In this document: positions 1 through 7,879 of the stretch, piece after piece | Numbering within the stretch: position 1 is the first letter of the stretch | How the letters are laid out: each line of letters begins with the position of its first letter | Source: JABSQH01 sp039194665 | GTDB lineage: Bacteria > Actinomycetota > Acidimicrobiia > Acidimicrobiales > Ilumatobacteraceae | Length of the DNA stretch: 21,020 bases | Assembly (NCBI GenBank): GCA_039194665.1 | Contig: JBCCVW010000064.1 | Span: forward strand, 1 to 21,020 | Direction of reading: 5' to 3' | Position numbers and translations under genes: made by a program | Notes under the pieces: generated by a model | The model's input: only the letters and a program-made list of their open reading frames with translations | Database searches by the model: none | Told to the model about the DNA's origin: nothing

Positions 1-689
1 CCGGCGACCTGAACTTGCCGCGGGCCATGACCGGCGACGATGCGTTCGACTTCTTCGGCGGCCTCAGCGGCAGCGCCGACGATTCAGAACGCGCCTCGCT
101 CATCGATCGCTTCGGCCTCGATCCGACGCGACCGGTACGCGAACTGAGCACCGGCAACCGCCGCAAGGTCGGGTTGGTGCTGGCGTTTCTCGGTGATCCC
201 GAGTTGCTGATCCTCGACGAGCCGACGAGCGGGCTCGATCCGGTGTTGCAAGAGGAGTTCCGCACACTGCTCGCCGAGCGCAAGCAGCGCGGTGTCACGA
301 TCTGGTTGACGTCGCACGTGATGGCCGAGGTCGAGCGCGTCGCCGACCGAGTCGGGCTGATACGCGATGGACGACTCGCGCGCGAGCTGGCGATGGAGGA
401 CCTCCGCCATCAGACCACGGGCCGCATCCGCTTCGAGTTCGCGGCACCGATCGAGTCGTCGGCCTTCGACGGGATCGACGGCGTGACCCACGTCGATGTG
501 CGTGGCGCCGATGTGACCGTGTCGATCGAAGGGCCCGTTGCCGCCTTGCTCCGACGGGCGGGCGACCTCGGCGCCGTGCACATCGAAACGCAGCGCCGCG
601 ACCTCGACGACATCTTCCTCGAGTTGTTCGATCTGCGTGCCCAACCCGACGGACCAGCTGACGATGCAGCCAACGGGACATCGTCGTGA
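1..689 (+). CDS. ABC transporter ATP-binding protein, C-terminal part (5' end outside window)
   Basis: This is the nucleotide-binding subunit of an ABC exporter of the drug/antibiotic or ABC-2 type; it hydrolyses ATP at the cytoplasmic face to drive the membrane subunit encoded next. The frame is open to the left edge, so the start and the Walker A loop lie outside the window. Visible are a variant signature LSTGN (usually LSGGQ), a Walker B with catalytic Glu (LLILDEPTSGLD) and an H-loop His in WLTSHV. A roughly 80-residue C-terminal extension follows, as in single-domain exporter ATPases, ending in DDIFLELF. The stop overlaps the permease start by 4 bp (GTGA), so the two are translationally coupled. 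The substrate cannot be inferred. The TTG at 15 is not proposed as a start. Confidence 0.93.
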   Translation, partial: GDLNLPRAMTGDDAFDFFGGLSGSADDSERASLIDRFGLDPTRPVRELSTGNRRKVGLVLAFLGDPELLILDEPTSGLDPVLQEEFRTLLAERKQRGVTIWLTSHVMAEVERVADRVGLIRDGRLARELAMEDLRHQTTGRIRFEFAAPIESSAFDGIDGVTHVDVRGADVTVSIEGPVAALLRRAGDLGAVHIETQRRDLDDIFLELFDLRAQPDGPADDAANGTSS

Positions 690-1543
690 GTACCGGATGG
701 CGGATTCTTCGACGGTGGATGCGCGATCGCCGTCTGTCGACGCTGTCCTGGACGGCCGGCTTGGTCGTGATCGTGGTGATCACAGCGGCCTTCTACCCCT
801 CGTTGTCGTCGAGCACCACCGAACTCGGCGAGAGCAGCAGCGGCGCCATGAGTGCGCTCCTCGGCTTGAGTAGCGCCATCGATCCGTCGTCGCCGTTGGG
901 ATACCTGTGGATCGGCTTGTACGCCAACGTCGTGCCGATGACGCAGATCGCGTTCGGCATTGCGCTCGGCAGTGCTGCCATCGCCGGCGACGAGGAGACC
1001 GGCACGCTCGAATACATGCTGTCGATGCCCGTCACCAGGGGAACGATCGCCGTCAGCCGGTTCGTCGGCGCGTTGGCCATCATGATCTTCTCGGGAGCGC
1101 TGGTGTGCCTGTCGCTGATCGCGTCGATCCCTCTGTTCGAGCTCGGTGACGAGGTGACCACCACCGCCGCCGACGGCTCGACCACCACCCAGCCCGGGGC
1201 GACAGCACTCGACGCGTTCAACGGCACGCTGGCGTCGACTGCAGTCGGTTTGGGTTTTCTCGGGCTGGCCTACGCGCTCGGGGGGATCACGGGCCGCAAG
1301 GGTCCGAGCACGGGCATCACCGCGGCCATCGCAGTCGGCGGCTACGTGCTGTACACGATCTCCAACTCCACCGGCTCGCTCGATTGGCTGGCCGAGCTCA
1401 CGCCGTGGAAGTGGTACGTCGACGACGCCTCGCTCGTACTCGGCCTCAGCTGGGCGGTGATCCGGCCCGTGATTCTCGCCGCCGTCGGCTTCGTGGTCGG
1501 CGCGATCGTGTTCACTCGCCGCGATCTACAGCCGCCGAAGTAG
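686..1543 (+). CDS. ABC-2 type transporter permease
   Basis: This is the membrane subunit paired with the preceding ATPase, 285 aa with a GTG start inside the ATPase stop region. The protein has a basic N-terminus (WRILRRWMRDRR), then hydrophobic spans near residues 20-40, 75-95, 125-150, 185-205, 213-228 and 250-275, giving about six membrane helices as in ABC-2 permeases. A cytoplasmic stretch GDEETGTLEYMLSMPVTR between the second and third spans matches the conserved coupling region of this family, where it usually reads EE..GTLE.LLS.P..R. A Thr-rich segment (about 153-170) is likely an extracytoplasmic loop. The transported substrate is unknown. The last 18 bp overlap the convergent flavin monooxygenase gene. 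Confidence 0.9.
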   Translation: MSTGWRILRRWMRDRRLSTLSWTAGLVVIVVITAAFYPSLSSSTTELGESSSGAMSALLGLSSAIDPSSPLGYLWIGLYANVVPMTQIAFGIALGSAAIAGDEETGTLEYMLSMPVTRGTIAVSRFVGALAIMIFSGALVCLSLIASIPLFELGDEVTTTAADGSTTTQPGATALDAFNGTLASTAVGLGFLGLAYALGGITGRKGPSTGITAAIAVGGYVLYTISNSTGSLDWLAELTPWKWYVDDASLVLGLSWAVIRPVILAAVGFVVGAIVFTRRDLQPPK

Positions 1544-3010
1544 CGCTCGGCCGGCGGAGCCCATGAGCTCGGTGAGGTAGTCCTCCAGCGCCCGCTCGTC
1601 GTCGAGCTCGGCGCGCAGGCCGACATGACCGTCAGGACGGATCACATGGAGTGTTGGCGTCGTGGCGCGCCCATCGATCGCTGCGTGCAACGGCGACCAA
1701 CCGAGCTCCCTGGTCGCTGCATCGAGCCGCCGATGGTGCCGCCTGGCAACGGGCGACGACGCCGTCATTACCAGGCGGTGTCGTAGCTCGCTGGAGGACC
1801 ACGACGGCGGGGCGACCGCTCCTGGGGGAACGCCGACACCACCACGGTCGATGACGATCGGCGAGGTCGGATAGTCGACGATCCAGGTCGGTTCGTCGTC
1901 GTCTACGGCGAGCACACGTCCGAGCTCGGCCAGACGCTCCGGGTCTGCGGCTCGACCCTTCCCGTCGGCGGCTCGATCGACCGCGTCACCCGCATGGATG
2001 ACCGCCTCACCGATCGGCCGTCGCTCGGCGGAATACGAGTCGAGCAACCGATCATCTGCGCCGCCTCGCAGCACCATGGCCAACTTCCAGCCCAGGTTGT
2101 GGGCGTCGTGCACGCCGATGTTCATTCCTTGCCCTTGGGCAGGGGAGCACACGTGCGCAGCGTCGCCGGCGAGGAGCACGCGGCCGCTGCGGTACTGCGC
2201 GGCAATCATCGAATGACACGTGAACTCCGACAGATCGGCGACATCAGCGAACCGCACACTCGGGTGGTAACGGCGCAACACCGACAGTGCGTCGGCGATG
2301 ACGTCGGCGCCAGCGGCGGGCCGGGTGTACACACGCCAGCGGCGGTCCGGCAGCGGGGTCAGTACGGCGCCCGGGCCATCGAGATAGCCGTAGGTCGCCT
2401 CGACCGACGAAGTCCACGGTTCGACCGCAGCGTCGAACACCGCCCAATTGCGATCGGGATGGAGCCGCCGACGAGCGATACCCGCCGCGTTGCGGGTTGC
2501 GCCATGGAATCCGTCGCAGCCGACGAGCCACCGTGCATGCACCGTGCTCGAAGCACCACGTCGGTCGAGCGTCACCTCCACGTCGTCGACGCCTTGGCGC
2601 ACATGGCGCAAGGTGGTCCCCCCGTGGACGACACCGCCTCGTTGCCCGAGGTCGGTTCGCAGCGCGTGTTCGAGGTGTTCCTCCGACAGCCCCACGTTGA
2701 ACGGGTACGGCGCGCCGGGGTTACCGATGTCGTTCTCGCTGAGCAGTGCGCCGTCGACCGAGACGATCAGCTCGCGAATCGGTACGGCCCGGCTGACGAT
2801 CGGTGCGGCCACGTCGAATTGGTCGAGGATCTCGAGGGTGCGCGCCGTGATCACGGTCGCTCGATCCCAGGTCAGCGGCGCGGAGTTCCGGTCGACCACA
2901 TGAGCATCGACGCCGAGCCGGCGCAACATCGTGGTCAGCAACAAACCCGTCGGGCCGGCGCCCACCACGAGCACCTCTGCGTGTGCTGGCAGATCGGCAG
3001 CACGGTCCAC
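1526..3010 (-). CDS. FAD-dependent monooxygenase (PHBH/aromatic hydroxylase family)
   Basis: A cytoplasmic single-component flavoprotein hydroxylase, 494 aa, expected to use NAD(P)H and O2 to hydroxylate an aromatic or polyketide-like substrate. An N-terminal Rossmann motif (G17, G19, G22 in VVGAGPTGLLL) ends in an acidic residue near 40 for the FAD ribose. The DG motif is at about 165-167 (GCDGFHGATR), and the second FAD motif is at about 281-297 (LAGDAAHVCSPAQGQGMN). The C-terminal part contains LHVIRPDGHVGLR, the thioredoxin-like terminal domain typical of phenol hydroxylase and PgaE/RdmE-type enzymes. The GTG at 3010 is the start I support; no ATG lies nearby upstream. It follows the alkB-like gene by 45 bp and probably shares its transcript. 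The substrate is not inferable. Confidence 0.9.
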   Translation of the reverse strand: MDRAADLPAHAEVLVVGAGPTGLLLTTMLRRLGVDAHVVDRNSAPLTWDRATVITARTLEILDQFDVAAPIVSRAVPIRELIVSVDGALLSENDIGNPGAPYPFNVGLSEEHLEHALRTDLGQRGGVVHGGTTLRHVRQGVDDVEVTLDRRGASSTVHARWLVGCDGFHGATRNAAGIARRRLHPDRNWAVFDAAVEPWTSSVEATYGYLDGPGAVLTPLPDRRWRVYTRPAAGADVIADALSVLRRYHPSVRFADVADLSEFTCHSMIAAQYRSGRVLLAGDAAHVCSPAQGQGMNIGVHDAHNLGWKLAMVLRGGADDRLLDSYSAERRPIGEAVIHAGDAVDRAADGKGRAADPERLAELGRVLAVDDDEPTWIVDYPTSPIVIDRGGVGVPPGAVAPPSWSSSELRHRLVMTASSPVARRHHRRLDAATRELGWSPLHAAIDGRATTPTLHVIRPDGHVGLRAELDDERALEDYLTELMGSAGRALLRRL

Positions 3011-3055
3011 CGTCCGGACCGTATCAATCAGCTGCGACGGTCCGGTGCCGAGCGC

Positions 3056-3661
3056 TCAGGGAACGCCGTGCCGCCACATCACCGAGATGCGCGGGCCGGC
3101 GTGCGCCACCTTGGGCACCGCATGCTCCCACTCGTGCTGACAGGCACCACCCATCACGAGCAGATCGCCACCGCCCGCCAGCCACCGCCGGCCCGCTCCC
3201 CCACCGCGTCGGCGAATGCCGAACGGGCGCGGCTCGCCCAGGCTGACGATCGCCACCAGCGGGTTGCGCACCGTGTGACGATGCCGGTCGCCGTGCCACG
3301 CCACCGAGTCGGCACCGGTCCGGTACAGGTTGAACGAGAGCGAATCGAAGTCGACGTCGTAGTACGCACCGAGCCGATGTGCCGCGTCGGCGAGCACGAC
3401 CGGTGTGATCGCGGCGTCGATCTCGCCGCCCGCCACCAATCGCGGCTCGTCGACCAGCCGGTCATACATCGGGATCTGGGTGCGTTGCCGCCACTCGTTG
3501 TCGGCGAGCAGCTGATCGAACAACGTGTCCGCACCACGCACCCACCCGGGCTGATGGTCGATCCACGACCGCTCGTCGAGGTCGACCCGCTGCGGACTCA
3601 ACGCGTCAAGCGCCGGCTCGCCCGAGCCAAACAGCGATCCCTGCAGAGGAGACACGAACAT
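3056..3661 (-). CDS. alkB: AlkB-like 2-oxoglutarate/Fe(II) nucleic-acid demethylase
   Basis: A 201-aa AlkB-family dioxygenase that oxidatively removes alkyl lesions (such as 1-methyladenine or 3-methylcytosine) from DNA or RNA. From the ATG at 3661, the iron ligands are H123 and D125 (WHGDRH) and H180 (WEHAVPK). The AlkB-type RxxxxxR pair that binds 2-oxoglutarate and substrate is R191 and R197 (RISVMWR). The N-terminus, with LQGSLFGSGEPALD, looks like actinobacterial AlkB proteins as I remember them. An ATG at 3742 would add 27 residues and overlap the divergent gene; I prefer 3661, where a candidate leaderless promoter and a LexA-type palindrome coincide. The FAD monooxygenase lies 45 bp downstream. 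Membership of an SOS response is inference from the box alone. Confidence 0.9.
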   Translation of the reverse strand: MFVSPLQGSLFGSGEPALDALSPQRVDLDERSWIDHQPGWVRGADTLFDQLLADNEWRQRTQIPMYDRLVDEPRLVAGGEIDAAITPVVLADAAHRLGAYYDVDFDSLSFNLYRTGADSVAWHGDRHRHTVRNPLVAIVSLGEPRPFGIRRRGGGAGRRWLAGGGDLLVMGGACQHEWEHAVPKVAHAGPRISVMWRHGVP

Positions 3662-3668
3662 ATGTTCG
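3655..3668. promoter_or_regulatory. Candidate LexA/SOS operator at the alkB-like start
   Basis: CGAACATATGTTCG is a perfect 14-bp palindrome that fits the Gram-positive and actinobacterial LexA box core (CGAAC, four variable bases, GTTCG). It runs from -6 to +8 counting the A of the alkB-like ATG (3661) as +1, immediately downstream of a candidate -10. That is the expected place for a repressor that blocks transcription initiation. Confidence 0.7.
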
Positions 3669-3697
3669 AGTTTGCTCGATCGACGGCGTGTCCGCAA
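3669..3697 (-). promoter_or_regulatory. Candidate leaderless promoter for the alkB-like gene
   Basis: On the minus strand a TTGCGG (3692-3697) is followed after 17 nt by CAAACT (3669-3674), then 7 nt before the ATG at 3661. The spacing would put transcription start at the start codon. The hexamers are weak matches (CAAACT lacks the leading T), so the call rests mainly on spacing and on the adjacent palindrome. Confidence 0.4.
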
Positions 3698-3721
3698 CCC
3701 GGTGGCGAGCTGCTCGACCGA

Positions 3722-3727
3722 TAGGGT
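3722..3727 (+). promoter_or_regulatory. Candidate -10 element (leaderless) for the LLM oxidoreductase
   Basis: TAGGGT fits TANNNT and ends 7 nt before the ATG at 3735, the spacing typical of leaderless actinobacterial genes. No recognisable Shine-Dalgarno sequence precedes that ATG and no convincing -35 is seen. Confidence 0.45.
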
Positions 3728-3734
3728 CCCGCCG

Positions 3735-4610
3735 ATGCGCATCGGAGTGGTCGTGATGCCGACAGACCCGTGGGCGGTGGCGCTCGATTCCGCGCTACGC
3801 CTCGACCGGCTGGGGTTCGATCATCTGTGGGTGTACGACCACATGTCGTGGCAGCGCTACCGGGAGCGGCCATGGTTTGCGCCGTACCCCTGGCTCGCAG
3901 GCATCGCCGGCGCCACGTCGACGATCCGGCTGGGCACGCTCGTCGCCAATCCCAACCTGCGTCACGCCGCCACGCTGGCCAAGGACGCGATGACGCTCGA
4001 TCACATCTCCAACGGACGACTCACACTCGGCATCGGCGCCGGGGGCCTCGGGTTCGACGCGACCGTGCTCGGGCAACAGCCACTCACGCCAGGTCAACGC
4101 GTCGACCGGCTCGGCGAGTACGTGGAGTCGATCGATGGGTTGTTGCGCGGGACGACGACCTCGTACGCCGGCGACTACGTGACCGTCGACGATGCGCGCA
4201 TGCTGCCCGGCTGCGTCCAACAACCACGCGTACCGCTCGCCGTCGCGGCGGGTGCGCCGCGCTCGATCGGCCTCGTGGCGCGGTTCGCCGACGCGTGGAT
4301 CACGCTCGGCGACACCACCGGCGCCGGAACGCCCACCGACGAGGCCGTCGCCCAGCAATCGGCGCAACTCGACACCGACCTCGACGCCGCGGGACGTCCG
4401 ACTGACTCGGTCGACCGCATCCTGCTCACCGGGCACGACGGACAGCGCCCATTGGCCAGCTTCGATGCGTTTGCCGACACCGTCGGCCGCGCTGCCGATT
4501 CCGGCATCGACGAGATCGTGGTGCACCACCCGCGCGCCGACGACGATCAGTGGAACGACGATCCGGCGATCCTCGAAGAGATCGCCGAACGACGCGAGGA
4601 GTTGCCATGA
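3735..4610 (+). CDS. LLM-class (luciferase-like, probably F420-dependent) oxidoreductase
   Basis: A cytoplasmic TIM-barrel flavin or F420 oxidoreductase of the bacterial luciferase family, 291 aa. The family signatures are clear: the N-terminal strand MRIGVVVMP, LDRLGFDHLWVYDH, then IRLGTLVANPNLRHAATLAKDAMTLDHISNGRLTLGIGAGG, the standard barrel core near residues 68-115. Actinobacterial members of this type usually use cofactor F420; FMN cannot be excluded. I start at ATG 3735 because the conserved N-terminal strand begins there, and an upstream frame extension to 3672 adds only low-complexity residues. The stop overlaps the next start as ATGA, so the YbaK-like protein is translationally coupled. 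The substrate is unknown. Confidence 0.9.
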   Translation: MRIGVVVMPTDPWAVALDSALRLDRLGFDHLWVYDHMSWQRYRERPWFAPYPWLAGIAGATSTIRLGTLVANPNLRHAATLAKDAMTLDHISNGRLTLGIGAGGLGFDATVLGQQPLTPGQRVDRLGEYVESIDGLLRGTTTSYAGDYVTVDDARMLPGCVQQPRVPLAVAAGAPRSIGLVARFADAWITLGDTTGAGTPTDEAVAQQSAQLDTDLDAAGRPTDSVDRILLTGHDGQRPLASFDAFADTVGRAADSGIDEIVVHHPRADDDQWNDDPAILEEIAERREELP

Positions 4611-5095
4611 CCGACCCCGTCCTCGCCGCCATCGACGGCCTCGATGCCGAGGTGGTGCCGTGCGATCCCCACTTGGCCGACACCGCTGCGTTCTGCGAGG
4701 CCTACGGCTACTCGCCAGCGGATTCGGCGAACGCCATCTTGGTGATCGGTAAGGGTCGCAAGCCGGACGATCCGCGACCGATGGTGTGCTGCCTCGTGCT
4801 CGCCTCGACGCGCCTCGACGTGAACGGCGCGGTGCGCAAACGGCTCGGCACGCGCAAGGCGTCGTTCGCCGATGCGCAGGAAACGATCGAGCGCAGCGGC
4901 GGGATGCAGATCGGTGGGGTCACACCGTTCGGGCTTCCCGACGACATCCCGATCTGGATCGACGGCGCGGTGATGGCCCGCGACCGGGTGATCGTCGGTG
5001 GGGGTAGCCGCGACCGCAAGATCCTGTGTGCTCCCGCCGCGTTGGCGGGGATCACGCATGCCGAGGTGATCGAGGATCTCGCTCGGCCGCTGTAG
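4607..5095 (+). CDS. YbaK/aminoacyl-tRNA deacylase-like protein
   Basis: A 162-aa single-domain protein of the YbaK/ProX/EbsC family, which hydrolyses mischarged aminoacyl-tRNAs such as Cys-tRNA(Pro) or Ala-tRNA(Pro). Visible family marks are a hydrophobic strand with a Lys (ILVIGKGRK, about 43-51), RLGTRKASFADAQE with the conserved basic residue near 85, and GGVTPFGLP (about 104-112), which corresponds to the usual GGVSPxG turn. The C-terminal ILCAPAALAGITHAEVIEDL is also typical. The ATG at 4607 overlaps the preceding stop by 4 bp; a longer frame to 4550 lies inside the upstream gene. The exact tRNA specificity cannot be read from sequence. The last 44 bp overlap the convergent helicase gene. 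Confidence 0.85.
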   Translation: MTDPVLAAIDGLDAEVVPCDPHLADTAAFCEAYGYSPADSANAILVIGKGRKPDDPRPMVCCLVLASTRLDVNGAVRKRLGTRKASFADAQETIERSGGMQIGGVTPFGLPDDIPIWIDGAVMARDRVIVGGGSRDRKILCAPAALAGITHAEVIEDLARPL

Positions 5096-7007
5096 CGAGA
5101 ACGCTCGGCAGCGCCGCGTTGCTGACGAACCACAACTCTTGGACCGCACGTGTCATCGCCACGTACAGCAGACGGGCGCCGCGCGCTGAGCCGTCGAGCA
5201 GGTCGTGCGGGTTGATCACCACGACGCCATCGAACTCGAGACCCTTCACGGCCTCTGCACCGAAGATCGGGATCTCACCGTCGGCCAAGTCGTGGACGTG
5301 TTCGACGGCATGCAGACCATGGTCGTTCAATGCAGCGACAAGCGCTCCGTGAAGATCGCGCCGCGCGACGACGCCCGTCAGCCGATGCCGGTGTTTGAGT
5401 TCGGCGATCTGCCGTCCGCTCGCCGCGACGAGCTCGTCGCTGGTGGTCACGATCGACTGCGGCGGTCGACCCTCGACGCGCACCGACCGGCTCGGGATCG
5501 TGTCCACGCCGGTGAGCGGCAACAGCCGGTTGGCCACGTCGAGAATCGGCCCAGGCACGCGGTAGCCAATCGTCAAGTCGGCGACCGAACCCTGCGCTCC
5601 GAGGTGGCCGAACACGTCCTCCCAGCGTTGTTGGCCGGCCGGTGTGGTCGACTGGGCCAGGTCGCCGACGAGTGTCGAAGAACCCGACGGCGATCGTCGT
5701 CCGATCACTCGCAGCGCAACAGCGGAGTGGTCCTGCGCCTCGTCGACCACCACATGGCCGTAGGTGAACGGCGTGCCGTTCAGCAGTGTGTTGGCCTCGT
5801 CGACCAGCAGCTGGTCGGCGCGTGTCCACGTCCGCCGGGCGCCGCGCCGTCCGGGCAGCAGACGGTCGACCAGACGAATCGGCTTCTGCGTCGGCCAGCA
5901 CTTGTTCAGCGCCTGCTTGAGCGGGCCAGCTTCTGACCACCGATCCTCCCCCCGACAGCGGCGCTTGAGCTCCTGCTGGGCAAGCACGCGTAACCGCTCT
6001 CGGCGCTGGTTGATCGGCACCACGCCGTTCTTTGCGGTCTCCACCCACTCGGCGATGACGTCGCGCTCGAACACGTGCGTGCGCACGCCGATCGGGACGC
6101 TGACGTCGGCGGGCGGCGGGCCGATGGCGTCGAGCGCGGCGCGCTCGAGGTCGACGAGCCGCTGCGCATCGCCCTTCCAACGCGCCGTCTCGATGTCATC
6201 GGTTGCCGAGACCTCGACGCGCGGCAGGCACAACTCATCGACCGTCGCCTGGCGAACCGACCGCTCGCCGAGCGAGGGCAACACGTTGGCGATGTAGTCG
6301 AGGAACGCCCGGTTCGGACCAACGACGAGTACCCCGTCACGCGCCAGACGAGCGCGATGCTCGAAGAGCAAGAACGCCGCGCGGTGCAAGGCGACCGCCG
6401 TCTTGCCGGTGCCAGGACCGCCCTGTACCACCAACGACTGATCGATCGGCGCACGGATCACCTCGTCTTGTTCGCCCTGAATAGTGGCGACGATTTCGCG
6501 CATCTCGCCGGAACGGGCGGCGCCGATCTCGGCCAGGACGGGGTCGGGGATTCCGGTCGCCACGTCCGCCGCATCGGGGTCGTCGAGGTGCTCATCGAAG
6601 TAGGCCATGAGCTGCCCGTCGTCGAGGGTGAATCGACGGCGTAGCGATACCCCGAGCGAGTCGACGGCGGTCGCCCGATAGAACGGCGCGGAGATCGGCG
6701 CCCGCCAATCGACCACCACGGGGTCGTGCGCATCGTTCTCGATGTGCCGCCGCCCGATGTACCACTGTTCGAGATCGCCATCCTTCGTCGGCTCGTCGAT
6801 CCGTCCGAAGAACTCGCCCGCGCCTGGCGAGCGCAACGAGTCGAGCGCCTCCCACACGGTCATCTCGACGTACTCCGAGGTGATCTCGTCGGCCGCACCG
6901 CCGGGGTCGACACGTTCGAGGCGGTCGATCATCGCATCGCGGCAGGCGCGCGCATGGGCCAGCTGTGTGCGCTCGCGCGCCAGGTCCGGAAATGCATCGT
7001 CGTCCAT
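5052..7007 (-). CDS. helD: HelD/HelR-type UvrD-like ATPase (RNA polymerase recycling factor)
   Basis: A 651-aa superfamily 1 helicase-like ATPase. The N-terminal part has the HelD-family stretch from YIGRRHIEN to VVDWRAPISAPFYRAT (about residues 85-115) rather than a DNA-repair UvrD start. Walker A GPGTGKTA is at about 196-203, the Walker B/DEAQD box at about 416-424, and GDLAQSTTPAG near 447. The UvrD C-terminal motifs VKGLEFDGVVVINP and LYVAMTRA are at about 583-615. HelD proteins bind RNA polymerase, release stalled complexes and, in some actinobacteria (HelR), protect against rifamycins. At 651 aa it is at the short end of the family. ATG 7007 is preceded by GGAGGG; an upstream extension to 7124 would overlap the previous gene. 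Whether it confers rifamycin resistance is not shown. Confidence 0.85.
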   Translation of the reverse strand: MDDDAFPDLARERTQLAHARACRDAMIDRLERVDPGGAADEITSEYVEMTVWEALDSLRSPGAGEFFGRIDEPTKDGDLEQWYIGRRHIENDAHDPVVVDWRAPISAPFYRATAVDSLGVSLRRRFTLDDGQLMAYFDEHLDDPDAADVATGIPDPVLAEIGAARSGEMREIVATIQGEQDEVIRAPIDQSLVVQGGPGTGKTAVALHRAAFLLFEHRARLARDGVLVVGPNRAFLDYIANVLPSLGERSVRQATVDELCLPRVEVSATDDIETARWKGDAQRLVDLERAALDAIGPPPADVSVPIGVRTHVFERDVIAEWVETAKNGVVPINQRRERLRVLAQQELKRRCRGEDRWSEAGPLKQALNKCWPTQKPIRLVDRLLPGRRGARRTWTRADQLLVDEANTLLNGTPFTYGHVVVDEAQDHSAVALRVIGRRSPSGSSTLVGDLAQSTTPAGQQRWEDVFGHLGAQGSVADLTIGYRVPGPILDVANRLLPLTGVDTIPSRSVRVEGRPPQSIVTTSDELVAASGRQIAELKHRHRLTGVVARRDLHGALVAALNDHGLHAVEHVHDLADGEIPIFGAEAVKGLEFDGVVVINPHDLLDGSARGARLLYVAMTRAVQELWFVSNAALPSVLATAAERDPRSPRHA

Positions 7008-7065
7008 CGGCCCTCCCACCGAATCGTCCGCCGGGTCCTGTACGGCGGGGCGACGACGGTAGCCG

Positions 7066-7872
7066 TCAGAGTCCGAACACGCGCGCTGCGTTTCCGCCGA
7101 GGAATGCGGCGCGGGTCTCGTCATCGAGATCGAGCGCGTCGAGGTGCTCGAGACACTTGGCCCAGGTGATCATTGGGTAGTTCGTACCGAACAGCACCTT
7201 GTGCTTCCCATGACGGCGCATGTAAGCGACGAGTTCGGGCGGGTAGCGCCGGGCGGTAAACGCCGAAGTGTCGATGTACACGTGCTCGTGTTTGGTGGCC
7301 ACGGCGATCGCTTCCTCGCTCCATGGGTACCCGATGTGTCCGCCAACGATGGTCAGCTCGGGAAAGTCGATCGCCACCTGATCGACGTACATCGGACGCC
7401 CGTACTCGGACGGCATCAGCGGTCCGGTGTGGCCGATCTGCAGGCAGAACGGCACACCGAGTTCACAGCAGGCGACGTACACCGGGTAGAACCGCCGATC
7501 GGTCGGCGGCGCCTCCCACAACCAGGGCAGGACACGAATCCCGACGAAACCGAGTTCCTCAACACACCGTCGTATCTCGCGCACCGCCTCCATCGGGCGG
7601 GAGATGTCGACCGAGCCCACCCCGACGAGTCGATCGGGGGCCTGCTCGACGAACGAGGCGACCTCGTCGTTGCTGATCAGCGTGCGGTACGGGGCCGACC
7701 AGGCACTGATGAGGGCACGATCGACACCACCTTCGTCCATCAACGCCACCGTCAGCTCCACCGGCAGCTCCTCGGTTGGCGCTTCCTGGCCGGTCCATCG
7801 GCGCAACGAATCGAAGACCGGATCGGCCATGTGCCGCAGTGTCGGATGCTGGGCCCAGGCGTCGACGATCAT
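7066..7872 (-). CDS. Amidohydrolase-2 family protein with atypical metal-ligand motifs
   Basis: A 268-aa TIM-barrel protein of the amidohydrolase-2 (ACMSD-like) family, whose members decarboxylate or hydrolyse small carboxylated or cyclic substrates. Barrel motifs include FVGIRVLPWLWEAPPTDRRFYPVY, a His in LQIGHTGP, a second His in GGHIGYPW, and HVYIDTSAF. Two features are unusual: the N-terminal HxH metal pair is replaced by DAWAQHP, and the usual catalytic Asp of the last barrel strand (GxDxP) reads GTNYPM. This matches a subgroup I have seen in actinobacteria rather than a random defect, but that is recollection. ATG 7872 lies 7 nt after the preceding stop, so it is likely co-transcribed with the CmcJ-like gene. 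The substrate is unknown. Confidence 0.82.
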   Translation of the reverse strand: MIVDAWAQHPTLRHMADPVFDSLRRWTGQEAPTEELPVELTVALMDEGGVDRALISAWSAPYRTLISNDEVASFVEQAPDRLVGVGSVDISRPMEAVREIRRCVEELGFVGIRVLPWLWEAPPTDRRFYPVYVACCELGVPFCLQIGHTGPLMPSEYGRPMYVDQVAIDFPELTIVGGHIGYPWSEEAIAVATKHEHVYIDTSAFTARRYPPELVAYMRRHGKHKVLFGTNYPMITWAKCLEHLDALDLDDETRAAFLGGNAARVFGL

Positions 7873-7879
7873 CACGAAC

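Noticed and set aside
1994..3724. 576-codon plus-strand open frame across the FAD monooxygenase and alkB-like genes
   Set aside because: It runs antisense to two genes with clear catalytic motifs, its residues are His/Arg/Asp-rich without family features, and long antisense frames are expected at high GC.
3662..3724. 20-codon plus-strand peptide with AGAGGAGA and an ATG 9 nt later, ending just before the LLM gene
   Set aside because: The Shine-Dalgarno-like sequence lies antisense to the alkB coding region, and the candidate -10 at 3722 would start transcription after the peptide.
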